A stretch of 64,000 nucleotides of DNA from contig NZ_CP071090.1 in the NCBI RefSeq assembly GCF_017301735.1, forward strand, positions 7,244,001-7,308,000, read 5' to 3'. Origin of the DNA: Pyxidicoccus parkwaysis (lineage in GTDB: Bacteria; Myxococcota; Myxococcia; Myxococcales; Myxococcaceae). How positions within the stretch are numbered: position 1 is the stretch's first letter; each line of letters starts with the position of its first letter. A program made the position numbers and the translations under genes. The notes under the pieces were generated by a model. It was not told the DNA's origin, searched no databases, and was given only the letters and a program-made list of their open reading frames with translations. Shown here in pieces: positions 44,062 through 53,153 of this stretch.

Positions 44062-45984
44062 CTACTTCCTGACTGCCGCGAGGATGTACTGCGGCAGCAA
44101 TTCCTCGCGGAACTTCCGCCACACCTTGACCTGGTTGTAGTTGCCGCCGGCGAACATCACCGTGAGGTCCAATTCGGGGACCACCATGATGAGCTGTCCG
44201 CCATTGCCCCCGGCCTCGTACTCCGCATAGGTGCGGCCGCCGACGGTCAGCTCGTGCCGCCACCACGCATAGCCATACGTGCGTCCGGGGCTCATGACGG
44301 CATGCCGCGCGATGGAGCGCTCCACCCAGCTCTTGCTGATGACGCGCCGCCCGTTCCACACGCCGCCCTTCAGGTACACCTGCCCGAGCTTCAGCGCATC
44401 CCGGGGACGGATGTGGAAGCCGCCGCCCAGGTACGCGTCGCCCTCGGGCCCGAGGTTGAGGTGGTAGTCGCGCATCTGGAGCGGCATGGCCCACGAGCGG
44501 GCGAAGAGGTCCGGCAGCCACGCGCCCGTGGCGTTGTGCACGACGGCGCCGAGCAGGTTCATGCCCACCGAGCAGTACACGGCCTGGTCCTCGCCCGGCT
44601 CGCGCTCCATGGGCAGGTTCAGCGTGTACGTGTACCAGCCGGACTCCAGCTCCTGGACCTTCTCCTCTTTCCCGGGCGAGTCATCGTTGTCGTCGTCGCA
44701 CGCGTACCCCGAGGTCATCGTCATCAGGTGCTCCACCGTCAGGCGGGCCTTCCTCGGGTCCTGCGTGCCGGCGTCCTTGAGCTCGGGGAACAGCGAGTAC
44801 ACGGGCGTCTCCGGAGCCAGCTTCGCGCCCTGGTCGATGGCGAGCCCCACGAGCGCGGGCGCGAAGGTCTTCGCGGCGGAGCGCAGGTCGTGCGCGCGCT
44901 CCTTGTCGAAGCCGTAGAAGTACTCCTCGACGACGAGCTTCCCGTGGCGGGCGATGAGCAGCCCCTGGATGAGCGGCGCGGCCGGGTCGGCGGGGGAGGT
45001 GTCGAGGATGCTCTGCACCAACTTGCGCACGGGGGCCGGGTCCATGCCCACGTCCTCGAGCGACGCGGTGGCCCAGCCGTCCTCCTCCGCGACGGGCTTG
45101 CGGTACACGTACGCGCCCGTCGAGGGCGTGCGCGCGTAGAGGCCCACGGCCTGCTCCCTGTCGCGCTTGGTGAGGTCCAGCGTGCCCAGGAACATGAACG
45201 GCAGGGACAGCTTCTCCGCCTTCACGTCGAAGGTGGCCTCGAAGCTCATGGCTCCCTCTCGCGTGTTGGTGAGCTTCACGGTGTTGCCCGTCATCGAGAC
45301 GCGGAACACGCGCTGCGGCGGGAAGTTCCGCTCCGGGTTGCGCATGACGGCCTGCACGGTGCCATCGGGCGCTTCCTGGATGATGAGGTAGACGGTGAAG
45401 CGGTCCTCCTGCGGCTTCACGGTACCGCGCCACACGTCCTTCTGGATGGCGCGCAATTCGACGGGCGTGGCGTAGCGATAGCCGCCCACGATGACGCGAG
45501 ACTGAATCCAGTGCCCCACGAAGCGCTTGCCGTCCGGCGTGAGCGCCCCGCGCAGCTCGCCCTGGCCGCCGGGCAGGACGACGGAGACAGTCTTCTTCTC
45601 CTCCCGGCCCGGTGCCTCGAAGCCGCTGATGCGGGCCAGCCAGCCGCCGCCCTGCTCCCTCAGGAGGGTGAGCTCGCCCTGCACCTCGGGGCCGAAGACG
45701 CGCTCAACGCCCCAGATGCCGATGAGCTGCTTCGCGGCCTCAACGGCCTGCTTCGCGTCAGAGTCCTGCTTCGCGGCGTCGGCAGGCTGCTTTGCGTCAG
45801 CGCCCTGCTTCGAGGCGTCAGCTGCCTTCTTCGAGACATCAACGGCCTGTTTCGCGGCGGCGGCCTGTTTCGCGTCAGCGGCCTGTTTCGAGGCGGCGGC
45901 GGGCTGCTGCGCGCTGCCGGCGCCGGGGACGAGTGAGAAGCAGAACAACGCAAGGCCCAGACTGCGGCAGGCGGAAAGGCGCAT
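44062..45984 (-). CDS. Serine hydrolase (beta-lactamase/class C type) with Lys/Ala repeat linker
   Basis: 640 residues from ATG 45984; the frame is open 14 codons further upstream. A signal peptide ends near GAGSAQ. Residues ~25-75 are an A/K/Q/D repeat with a ~7-residue unit (KQAADAK, KQAVDVS, KKAADAS, KQGADAK), mirrored at DNA level. A ~220-residue beta-rich region follows (IGIWGVERVFG). The C-terminal serine hydrolase domain has RSAAKTF (SxxK), YCSVGM in place of YxN, and GGNGGQL near the end. The likely role is an exported esterase or peptidase. The substrate is unknown. Confidence 0.87.
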   Translation of the reverse strand: MRLSACRSLGLALFCFSLVPGAGSAQQPAAASKQAADAKQAAAAKQAVDVSKKAADASKQGADAKQPADAAKQDSDAKQAVEAAKQLIGIWGVERVFGPEVQGELTLLREQGGGWLARISGFEAPGREEKKTVSVVLPGGQGELRGALTPDGKRFVGHWIQSRVIVGGYRYATPVELRAIQKDVWRGTVKPQEDRFTVYLIIQEAPDGTVQAVMRNPERNFPPQRVFRVSMTGNTVKLTNTREGAMSFEATFDVKAEKLSLPFMFLGTLDLTKRDREQAVGLYARTPSTGAYVYRKPVAEEDGWATASLEDVGMDPAPVRKLVQSILDTSPADPAAPLIQGLLIARHGKLVVEEYFYGFDKERAHDLRSAAKTFAPALVGLAIDQGAKLAPETPVYSLFPELKDAGTQDPRKARLTVEHLMTMTSGYACDDDNDDSPGKEEKVQELESGWYTYTLNLPMEREPGEDQAVYCSVGMNLLGAVVHNATGAWLPDLFARSWAMPLQMRDYHLNLGPEGDAYLGGGFHIRPRDALKLGQVYLKGGVWNGRRVISKSWVERSIARHAVMSPGRTYGYAWWRHELTVGGRTYAEYEAGGNGGQLIMVVPELDLTVMFAGGNYNQVKVWRKFREELLPQYILAAVRK

Positions 45985-46086
45985 GGCGGACGTCCTCGGT
46001 GGCGTAGGGCTCGGTGTTGGCCGCACCGGGCCCTACGTACCGCGCGAAGAACGATTGCAGCTACAATCCGCATCGCATTTCGCGGG

Positions 46087-48216
46087 CTACTTGTCCTTCG
46101 ACAGGATGACGACGCTGTAGGGGCCCAGGTTGTTGAGAGCGCCGCTCGCGGGCATGCCGTCCCGGCCGCCCCAGTGGCCGCCCACGTCGAAGCTCTGGGC
46201 GTTGCCGAAGTCCCCGGAGTACCCCTGCCAGTCGCTGTTGAAGCGCACCTTCCACGTGCCGTCCGACGGCAGGCCCAGCTCGTAGTTGGAGAGCTGCTTC
46301 CCACCGAAGTTCACGACGACGATGGTGTCGTCGCCCGGCCCGCCCTTGTCCCAGCGGTGGAAGGCGATGACCTTGTTGTCGTTGTCCACGTGGTGGACGT
46401 TGACGTTCTCCCCCCGCAGGCCCGCCGTGTTGTCGAACCAGTTGCGCCGCAGGTGGATGAGGTCCGTGTACGCCTGGTTGATGCCGGCGTACTGCTCCTT
46501 CTTCTTCCAGTCGAGCGGGACGCCGTCCTGGAAGTGGCCGTCCTCCAGGAACTCCTGCCCCTGGAAGAGCATGGGGATGCCGGGGCTCGTCATGGTGAGC
46601 GCGGCGCCGATGAGGGAGCGCTTCTTCGCGTGGTAGCCGCCCGCGTCCCAGCCGCCCACCTCGCTCGGCAGGCGCTGCTTGCCGTTGGCCACCTCGTCGT
46701 GGCTCTCCGTGTAGATGACGCGCTGGGTGGCGCTGCCGTTGTACTTGAAGCGGATGGCATCAGCGACCGCGTTCATGTCCCGGTCGCTGTCGGAGAACGC
46801 CGTGAGCGCCGCGCGCACCGGGTGCACGAAGTTGCTGTCCCACTGGCTGTCGAAGCCCGCGCCGTCCGGGTGCGTGACGCCCGGCTCATTGCCCAGGTCC
46901 TCGGCGATGACGAGCTTCTGGGGGAACTCGCGGTCGACGGCGGAGTTGATGTCCTTGAGGAGCTGCCAGCCCTCCGGGTTGACCTGGCCATTGGCGTTGC
47001 GAATCTCCTTCGTCGCGTCCAGGCGCAGGCCGTCCATGTGGTAGTCGCGCAGCCACATCATCGCGTTGTCGCGCAGGTAGTCGCGCACCTCGGAGCGGCC
47101 GTAGTCCGGGCGCGTGTCGCCCCACGGCGTGGAGGCGCGCGAGTCCGTGTAGAAGTAGCTGCCGCCCTTGCCGTACGTCTCGCCGTCGAAGTCCCACTGA
47201 GGGAGGTCGCTCGGACCGAGGTGGTTGTAGACGACGTCCATCACCACGCCGATGCCGCGCTTGTGCGCCTCGTCGACGAAGCGCTTGAGGTCATCCGGAG
47301 TGCCGTATGCGCTCTCGGGGGCGTCCGGGTACGCGGGGTTGTAGCCCCAGGAGAAGTCGGCGGCGAACTCGGCGGACGGCATCACCTCGATGACGTTGAT
47401 GCCCAGGTCCTTCAGGTGGTCCAGCTTGTCGATGGCGCTCTGCCAGTTGCCGGGGCCCCAGCCGGGCTCGTCGTGGAAGGTGCCCACGTGCATCTCGTAG
47501 ACGACGGCCTCGTTCCACGGCGGCATCTGGAACTCCCAGTCGTGCTGCCACTGGAAGGCCTTGTGGTCGACGATGACCGAGTTGCCCGTGGAGCTCGTCA
47601 CGTCGTTGGCGCGCGGGTCTCCCTTCCAGCGCCAGTCGCCGTACTTCCCCTGAATGACGTACTGGTACTGCTGGCCGTGCCCGGCGCCGGGGACGTCGAG
47701 CGAGAAGTTGCCGGAGGGCTCGCGCTGCAGCTCCACCGGCTGCCAGTTGCTGAAGTCGCCGGCCACCTGCACGCGCTGCGCGTTGGGTGCCCACACGCGG
47801 AAGGTGGTGCCGCCGTCATACGGAATGGCGCCCATGCCCGGGCGGCTGGACGGCTGCGTGGGCACCGGCGCGAGGGCCGTGGGCGCCGGCGCGGTGGGAC
47901 GGTTCGCCTCGCTCCGGACGGGAGCCTTCGCGCGGGGCCCGCGCTCCATGCTGTCAGCGGGAGCACGGCGCTTCGCCTCGGCGTTGCGCGCATGGCGGAC
48001 GTCGTCGAAGAAGTCCTTCACCGGCGCGCGCTGGGCGGCAGCGGCGGACGGCTGCGGCGCCTTCGTGCCGGCGCCAGTTGTGCCCGATGCGGAGGAAGCA
48101 ACGGGAGCCTTGGCGGTGGATGTCTGCGGCGCCTTCGTGCCGGCTTCCGTCGTTCGCGCGGTAGAGGTTGAGGTGGAGGGGGCTGGACGGCTCGGTTGAG
48201 GAATCCGGGAGGTCAT
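46087..48216 (-). CDS. GH13 alpha-glucan branching enzyme/amylase-like protein with CBM48
   Basis: 709 residues from ATG 48216. The first ~125 residues are a disordered Thr/Ala/Pro/Lys-rich leader with AGTKAPQ twice and no signal peptide. CBM48 follows (about 130-215; TTFRVWAPNAQRVQVAGDFS). The GH13 barrel has DVVYNHLG, the nucleophile in DGLRLDATKEI, the acid in VIAEDLGNE, and ESHDEV with the third Asp. The CBM48-GH13 order and the GIPMLFQGQEFLEDG segment favour the branching-enzyme/trehalohydrolase group over secreted amylases. It probably acts on intracellular glycogen. No glg or tre genes are adjacent. Confidence 0.85.
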   Translation of the reverse strand: MTSRIPQPSRPAPSTSTSTARTTEAGTKAPQTSTAKAPVASSASGTTGAGTKAPQPSAAAAQRAPVKDFFDDVRHARNAEAKRRAPADSMERGPRAKAPVRSEANRPTAPAPTALAPVPTQPSSRPGMGAIPYDGGTTFRVWAPNAQRVQVAGDFSNWQPVELQREPSGNFSLDVPGAGHGQQYQYVIQGKYGDWRWKGDPRANDVTSSTGNSVIVDHKAFQWQHDWEFQMPPWNEAVVYEMHVGTFHDEPGWGPGNWQSAIDKLDHLKDLGINVIEVMPSAEFAADFSWGYNPAYPDAPESAYGTPDDLKRFVDEAHKRGIGVVMDVVYNHLGPSDLPQWDFDGETYGKGGSYFYTDSRASTPWGDTRPDYGRSEVRDYLRDNAMMWLRDYHMDGLRLDATKEIRNANGQVNPEGWQLLKDINSAVDREFPQKLVIAEDLGNEPGVTHPDGAGFDSQWDSNFVHPVRAALTAFSDSDRDMNAVADAIRFKYNGSATQRVIYTESHDEVANGKQRLPSEVGGWDAGGYHAKKRSLIGAALTMTSPGIPMLFQGQEFLEDGHFQDGVPLDWKKKEQYAGINQAYTDLIHLRRNWFDNTAGLRGENVNVHHVDNDNKVIAFHRWDKGGPGDDTIVVVNFGGKQLSNYELGLPSDGTWKVRFNSDWQGYSGDFGNAQSFDVGGHWGGRDGMPASGALNNLGPYSVVILSKDK

Positions 48217-48352
48217 GTCTCGGCCGTTGTCGTGGTGGGGGGATGGGAGAATATCGCCGGCACCGCCGCGCCGGTTGCGTGCGGGCCACACGCACTTCGA
48301 GCGCGAGCCGTTACACAGCCCGGAGCTGCCCGAGCATGCGCGACAGCGTGGT

Positions 48353-49111
48353 TCAGAACCGGAAACTCCGGGCCACCGCGAGCAACTCTTCCTCGTTTTT
48401 CCCGCCATTCGCGAGGCAGGCCTGCGTGGAGACGATGAAGCCGCGCTGGTCCTTCACGGTGACGTACAGGCGGAGCAGGTGGGTGGCGCTCTTCACCACG
48501 AGCTCGCGGCCGGGCAGTCCGCCCACCGTGGCGGGCTTGTCCTCCAGCAACGCCCAGGCCTCGCTCTTTCCGTAGTCCTCGCGCTGCAACTGCACGTACG
48601 CGTCGAGCGTGTAGTCATCCCTTCGCGAGCGCATCACGCCCGCGTTGTCGAGGCAGTTGGAGTGCCCCGTCCCGGATGGGCGGATGCCCGCCACCTCGAA
48701 GCCGTCGATGTCGCGCTGGCGCCAGCCCTGGGGGTACTCGATGGAGAAGCCGTCGCCCTGGTAGCGCCCGCCCAACTCCGGGTCCTCGCGGAGCTTCACG
48801 ACGTAGGCGCGCACGGCCTCCGCGTTGCGCACGGCGAGGAAGCCCAGGCCGCCGAGCACCGCCAGCACCGCGAGGCTCGGCACCGGCCGCGTCACCAGGC
48901 TCGTGCCCGCGAAGAGGAGCGCCCGCAGCGCGCCCACGACGAAGGCCACCGCGCTGGCAATGGCCAGCACGTAGAAGAAGCGGCCCGTCACGCTCGCGAG
49001 CCACAGGGTGAAGACGAAGAGCAGCGGCCCGCCGATGAGTCCGTACAAAAAGCCCAGCGGGTGCTCGGACTTCTTCTCGGGAGCGGCGGCTTCAGGAGTC
49101 GGCTCGGACAT
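48353..49111 (-). CDS. Membrane protein with PsbP-like C-terminal domain
   Basis: 252 residues. A short acidic N-terminus precedes three or four hydrophobic helices (about 19-95). The soluble C-terminal domain (about 110-252; RYQGDGFSIEYPQGWRQRDI, GLPGRELVVKSATHLLRLYV, NEEELLAVARSFRF) resembles the PsbP-like/DUF1795 fold seen in many lipoproteins. Function is unknown. It is upstream of the GH13 gene on the same strand, 136 bp away. Confidence 0.6.
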   Translation of the reverse strand: MSEPTPEAAAPEKKSEHPLGFLYGLIGGPLLFVFTLWLASVTGRFFYVLAIASAVAFVVGALRALLFAGTSLVTRPVPSLAVLAVLGGLGFLAVRNAEAVRAYVVKLREDPELGGRYQGDGFSIEYPQGWRQRDIDGFEVAGIRPSGTGHSNCLDNAGVMRSRRDDYTLDAYVQLQREDYGKSEAWALLEDKPATVGGLPGRELVVKSATHLLRLYVTVKDQRGFIVSTQACLANGGKNEEELLAVARSFRF

Positions 49112-49221
49112 GTACCCGAGACGCTAGAAGCCCGGCCGTGTTGGAAGCAACGTGGGGCCCCCCGGCCCCACCTGGAACGAAGCACGCCTCCGTCGTGAGC
49201 GGTGGCGTGCCAGACGCGTCA

Positions 49222-50541
49222 TCAGGGAGCGGTGGACGGCGGCTTCCAGATGAACACGTTCCGCCGGGTGCCATTCACGACGACGAACACGTTGCGCGTG
49301 GGGCTGTAGCGGAACCGGCCATAGGTACCATTCGCGGCCGCGGGCCCCGGGTCGTCGCCCGTGCCCGTGACTTCCACCCACCGGGCCGCCTGGAGGTCCA
49401 GAACCGCCAGCTTGCGGCCGCCCGGGTACGCGACGAACCGGTCCAACACCGGCGAGTACGCGAGCCCCGGCGCTCCACCCACCGCCGCGCTCAGCCCGGT
49501 GGTGGTGACGGTGGCCTGCGTCTTCCCGGGCGTGCCCAGCGCATACGTCGACACGGTGGTCCCCTCGCGGACGAGCGCGAGGATGTTCCGCTTCGTGTCC
49601 ACCGCCGCGCCCGCGTAGTAGTAGCCCGCGCCGTTCGAGGCATGGGCCGTCCACGTGTCGGCGACCGGGTCGTATTCGTGCAGCTTCCGAGAGCCGATGT
49701 ACCAGATGTGTCCCCGTGCATCGGCGGCGCTCGCGCCGTAGTCGACCACCGGATTGTTCGCGCCACGCACCCACCGGCCCGTCGCGAAGTCGAAGCCACT
49801 CACCCGCTGGGTGCCGCTCTGCCCGCTCGGGTAGATGGCGACAGAGCCCAGCACGTAGAAGCGGCCCGACGCCTCGCTGAACGCGACATTCCCATACATG
49901 TGCGCGCTGCGCGGCTGCTGCGCGTCCAGCTGCGAGAGGATGCTCGGGTCCTCGCACAATTCCGGACGGACGTAGCCCGTGGCCGTCAGGCCCGCGTCGG
50001 GAATGTCCAGCGACGTCACGGAGGGATACAGGCCGCACGTCTCCACGCGCTTGTCGCGCATCACCGGCGTGACGCTGTTGCCCGTCATGCCCGCGGGCAA
50101 CTCCGTCCACCGCTTCCACTTCATCGACGCGAGGTCGAAGGTGAAGACGTTGTTGTACGGCGAGTCGTCATGCCCACCGCCCCAGACGACGAGCCTGTCC
50201 CGCAGCGAGTCGTACGCCCCGCCGCTCCACGCAATCATCACCGCTTCACACGGGTAGCTCGAGTACGGCGCGGGACAGACGTCCGCCATCTGCGTGTTGG
50301 GAAGCTCCTTCCAGGAGCCCTCGGGCATGGCGGCGATGATGGCGTCGATGGGACCGGGCTCGATGCCTCCCGCGTCCGGGACGCCACTGTCGACTCCCGT
50401 CCCACCGTCCGTGCCGGCGTCGCCTTGTGTAATGACGCCCGCGTCACCGGGAAGAGGCTCGTCGGAATCGCTCTTGCCGCAGCCTGGCGCCACCAGTCCG
50501 CAGAGCAGTAGGGGAAGGCCGTAACGAATGCTTCGCCGCAT
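49222..50541 (-). CDS. Kelch-like beta-propeller lipoprotein
   Basis: 439 residues. The lipoprotein signal ends LCGLVAPGC, followed by an Asp/Gly/Ala/Pro linker typical of myxobacterial lipoproteins (DAGTDGGTGVDSGVPDAG). The body is a repeat of beta blades with Kelch-like features (AWSGGAYDSLRDRLVVWGGG, YNNVFTFDLASMKWKRW, VAFSEASGRFYVLGS, GTYGRFRYSPTRNVFVVVN). It is the last gene of the four-gene operon that runs down from 54989, 3 bp after the DUF1501 gene. It probably acts as a surface scaffold or binding protein. Confidence 0.82.
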   Translation of the reverse strand: MRRSIRYGLPLLLCGLVAPGCGKSDSDEPLPGDAGVITQGDAGTDGGTGVDSGVPDAGGIEPGPIDAIIAAMPEGSWKELPNTQMADVCPAPYSSYPCEAVMIAWSGGAYDSLRDRLVVWGGGHDDSPYNNVFTFDLASMKWKRWTELPAGMTGNSVTPVMRDKRVETCGLYPSVTSLDIPDAGLTATGYVRPELCEDPSILSQLDAQQPRSAHMYGNVAFSEASGRFYVLGSVAIYPSGQSGTQRVSGFDFATGRWVRGANNPVVDYGASAADARGHIWYIGSRKLHEYDPVADTWTAHASNGAGYYYAGAAVDTKRNILALVREGTTVSTYALGTPGKTQATVTTTGLSAAVGGAPGLAYSPVLDRFVAYPGGRKLAVLDLQAARWVEVTGTGDDPGPAAANGTYGRFRYSPTRNVFVVVNGTRRNVFIWKPPSTAP

Positions 50542-50544
50542 GTC

Positions 50545-52140
50545 TCACCCCGGACGGACGACACCGTCGTAGACGCCGTAGCCACCGGGGATGAAGAAGT
50601 CCTTCCCCGCCTCCAGACCGAAGGCATGGATGACGGTGGCCGCGATGTCCTGAGAGCGCGGCGCGCGCGTCACCTTCTGCCCGGACTCCTCCACCAGCGT
50701 CACCGGCGTGCCCATGGGCGAGCCGTTCATCGACTCGTTGTACCCGCCGAGCATCTGGTTCCCCTGGATGCCGCCGCCCACGAGGATGGCGCACGTCGCC
50801 GGGTGGTGGTCGCTCCCCTGCTTCGGGAAGGTCCGCCCGAAGTCGCTGTAGACGTAGACCAGCGTCTCATCCAGCAGCGTGCGGGACGGGTCCGCCTTGC
50901 TCGGCGTCAGGCTCATCTCCAGGCACATGCGCCCCACCATCTCCAGCGCGATGCGCAGGTGGTTGGTGTGCATCTGCGGCCCGTTGGAGCTGTGCGTGTC
51001 GAAGGTGGTGTTGTTGAAGCTGGAGGCTCGCAGGTTCACCGACGTCACCAGGTCGGACTTCAGCAACTGCAGCGCGAAGGTGTACGAGCCCATCGACGAG
51101 CCCGGGCCGCAGGAGTCCGCGTAGCCGATGCAGGCGGACCAGTCCACGGGGTACGCCGGGTCGGCCTTGAGCTTCTCCCAGGAAGGCGTGTTGGAGAGCA
51201 CCGTGAGGATGTCCCGACGGATGGTCCGGCTCGCGCCCTTGTACGTGTCGTAGAGCTGCTCGAGCAGCGCGTCCGTGCCGGTGCTGGAGATGCCGCGCTC
51301 CTCGCGCAGCGCCTGCATCAGCGCCGCGTCCACCGCGGTGGCGGGCACCGTCCCCGGAAGCGCCGAGCCGTCGAAGGCGACGTCGGCCACGTCCGTGCGC
51401 GTGCGCAGCCCCTTCCAGGCGCTGTCACGCTTGTCGGACAGCGTCGGCTCCACCGAGTCGGACGAGGCCAGCACCGCCGGGTTTGCCAGCGCGGGCAGCC
51501 CCGCCGCCGAGGGCAGCGTCCCGCCCAGGCTCACGTTGGGGATGGGCCGGTCCGGGAAGCGCTTCGCCAGCGCATTGGCGATGATGGCCTGCACCGACGG
51601 CGAGCGGAAGTTGGAGCCCGCCACGCCGCACATGCTCGCGATGATGCCGCTGGCGTGCGCGGCCGTGTTCTGGTCCGCCCCCACCAGCAGCGCCGTCTTG
51701 TCGAAGAGGCGGTAGTTGGGGTTGGCCCACGCGTAGCCCCAGGGCCGGTAGATTTGCTGGTTCCCCGATGCGGGGTTGGCGCCGCTCGTGTCCGCGGGGT
51801 TGGCCCAGTTCCAGAAGATGGGCCCGCGCAGCTTGCGCACGGGCCCGGGCGCATCCAGGTCCACCGGCGTGCGGTCGAAGTTCTCCACCTGCGCGGGCAG
51901 GTAGCCGAGGGGGATGTTGCCGCCCCGGGGCGTGGGGATGAACTTGTCGATGCCCGCGCGCGTCAGCGGCGAGAAGAAGGTCTCCCAGTGGAGCCCTCCA
52001 TCCAGCCAGATGCTCAAGAGCTTCGTGGGCCGCTTCACGGACGTCTGCGCCGAGGCCACCGGAAACCCGAAGCGCGCCATCAACCCGAGGTGAGCGGCGC
52101 CGAAGGCCAGCTCGAACAGCTTGCGACGTGAGAGCTTCAT
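50545..52140 (-). CDS. DUF1501-domain exported (Tat) protein
   Basis: 531 residues beginning MKLSRRKLFELAFGAAHLGL, a twin-arginine-type signal (SRRKLFE). The body follows the DUF1501 pattern seen in planctomycetes and myxobacteria (LSIWLDGGLHWETFFSP, FGRTFPKQGSDHHPATCAILVGG, VTLVEESGQKVTRAPRSQDIAATVIHAFGLE). Related proteins have a sulfatase/phosphatase-like fold of unknown activity. It is the third gene of the operon, with 10 bp to the haem-motif gene upstream and 3 bp to the propeller gene downstream. Confidence 0.88.
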   Translation of the reverse strand: MKLSRRKLFELAFGAAHLGLMARFGFPVASAQTSVKRPTKLLSIWLDGGLHWETFFSPLTRAGIDKFIPTPRGGNIPLGYLPAQVENFDRTPVDLDAPGPVRKLRGPIFWNWANPADTSGANPASGNQQIYRPWGYAWANPNYRLFDKTALLVGADQNTAAHASGIIASMCGVAGSNFRSPSVQAIIANALAKRFPDRPIPNVSLGGTLPSAAGLPALANPAVLASSDSVEPTLSDKRDSAWKGLRTRTDVADVAFDGSALPGTVPATAVDAALMQALREERGISSTGTDALLEQLYDTYKGASRTIRRDILTVLSNTPSWEKLKADPAYPVDWSACIGYADSCGPGSSMGSYTFALQLLKSDLVTSVNLRASSFNNTTFDTHSSNGPQMHTNHLRIALEMVGRMCLEMSLTPSKADPSRTLLDETLVYVYSDFGRTFPKQGSDHHPATCAILVGGGIQGNQMLGGYNESMNGSPMGTPVTLVEESGQKVTRAPRSQDIAATVIHAFGLEAGKDFFIPGGYGVYDGVVRPG

Positions 52141-52150
52141 GCGGGCCTCG

Positions 52151-53152
52151 TCAGTAGAAAATCCAGTGGGGGTGGCGGATGAAGTACGAGCACACGCCCA
52201 CGTAGGCGGGCTCGGTGTCCGTGGGCGTCGACAGCGGCACGAAGACGCCCTGGTACAGCGCGTCCACCTGCGCGTCGGTGAAGCGCTCGCCCAGGAAGTG
52301 CAGCGACCAGCGCCGCAGCGTGGCCTTGACGTCCGCCGGGTCGGCGGTGCGCTTCGTGCCGGCGGGGAACAGCGCCGGGTTGTCCGTCATGGCCAGCGCA
52401 CGGCGGCACCACCGCTGGGACACCTGCGTCAGCGTGAGGACGAACGTCGGGGACGCGGTCCGGTCCTGCGTCACCTGGTTGATGACCGAGCCGCCGCCCA
52501 GCCCGTGGTAGCGCGCCGCCGGTTGAATCTGCCGGGGCATGGGCAGCGCATCCGGCGACTGCATCGGGTAGTAGTCGTCATTCCGCGGCTCGGCCATGGG
52601 GATGCCGAACTCGGTCGCCGAGATGAAGAAGTCCTCGTGGCGCAGGCCGAGCTGCTGGTACAGCGCGCGCTGCATCTGCGCGCCCGACATGCGGCTGATG
52701 CGCGGCGCATCCGGGTCCGGGCGCGCATCGCGCTGCTGCGCCGCGAGCCCCTGAATCCACGCGCGCACGTCGGACACGGACAGCGTCACCACGCCCTCCG
52801 CCACGAGCTGCGCATAGGACTTCTGGCCAATGGGCATCTGCGTGAAGGCGCCGGTGCCCTGGCCCTCCAGCAGCCGCACCAATTCGCTCTCGTCCGGGCT
52901 GCCCGGCTTCACCAGCCGGACGTCGGACACCAGCAGCGACTGGAAGGCCTCCGCCGAGGCGAAGTAGCCGCGCGCGCCCTGCGCGTGGCAGCCCTCGCAG
53001 GCCGGCTTGAGGCCCTGCATGACGCGCACCGTCTCCGTGCTGGCCGGCGTGGCGCACGCGGCCTGTCCACGGGTGCGCAAGTTTGAAGAGGAGTCCTCTC
53101 CGCTGCACGCGAGCAGCGAGGACGCGATGACGAGGAAGATGAAGCGGTTCAT
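52151..53152 (-). CDS. Lipoprotein with single CxxCH haem motif
   Basis: 333 residues from ATG 53152, one base after the upstream stop. The lipoprotein signal ends ASSLLAC. The cytochrome-type motif CEGCHAQG is near residue 53, followed by a cytochrome-c-like helical region (FASAEAFQSLLVSDVRLVKPG, ESELVRLL). The rest is a largely helical domain with no recognised enzyme motif. It is the second gene of the operon. The haem motif beside a second CxxCH protein suggests an extracytoplasmic redox function. Confidence 0.82.
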   Translation of the reverse strand: MNRFIFLVIASSLLACSGEDSSSNLRTRGQAACATPASTETVRVMQGLKPACEGCHAQGARGYFASAEAFQSLLVSDVRLVKPGSPDESELVRLLEGQGTGAFTQMPIGQKSYAQLVAEGVVTLSVSDVRAWIQGLAAQQRDARPDPDAPRISRMSGAQMQRALYQQLGLRHEDFFISATEFGIPMAEPRNDDYYPMQSPDALPMPRQIQPAARYHGLGGGSVINQVTQDRTASPTFVLTLTQVSQRWCRRALAMTDNPALFPAGTKRTADPADVKATLRRWSLHFLGERFTDAQVDALYQGVFVPLSTPTDTEPAYVGVCSYFIRHPHWIFY

Positions 53153-53153
53153 G

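Noticed and set aside
45720..45910. DNA tandem repeat with CTGCTTCGCGGC-like units as a non-coding repeat
   Set aside because: It encodes the Lys/Ala repeat linker of the serine hydrolase in frame.
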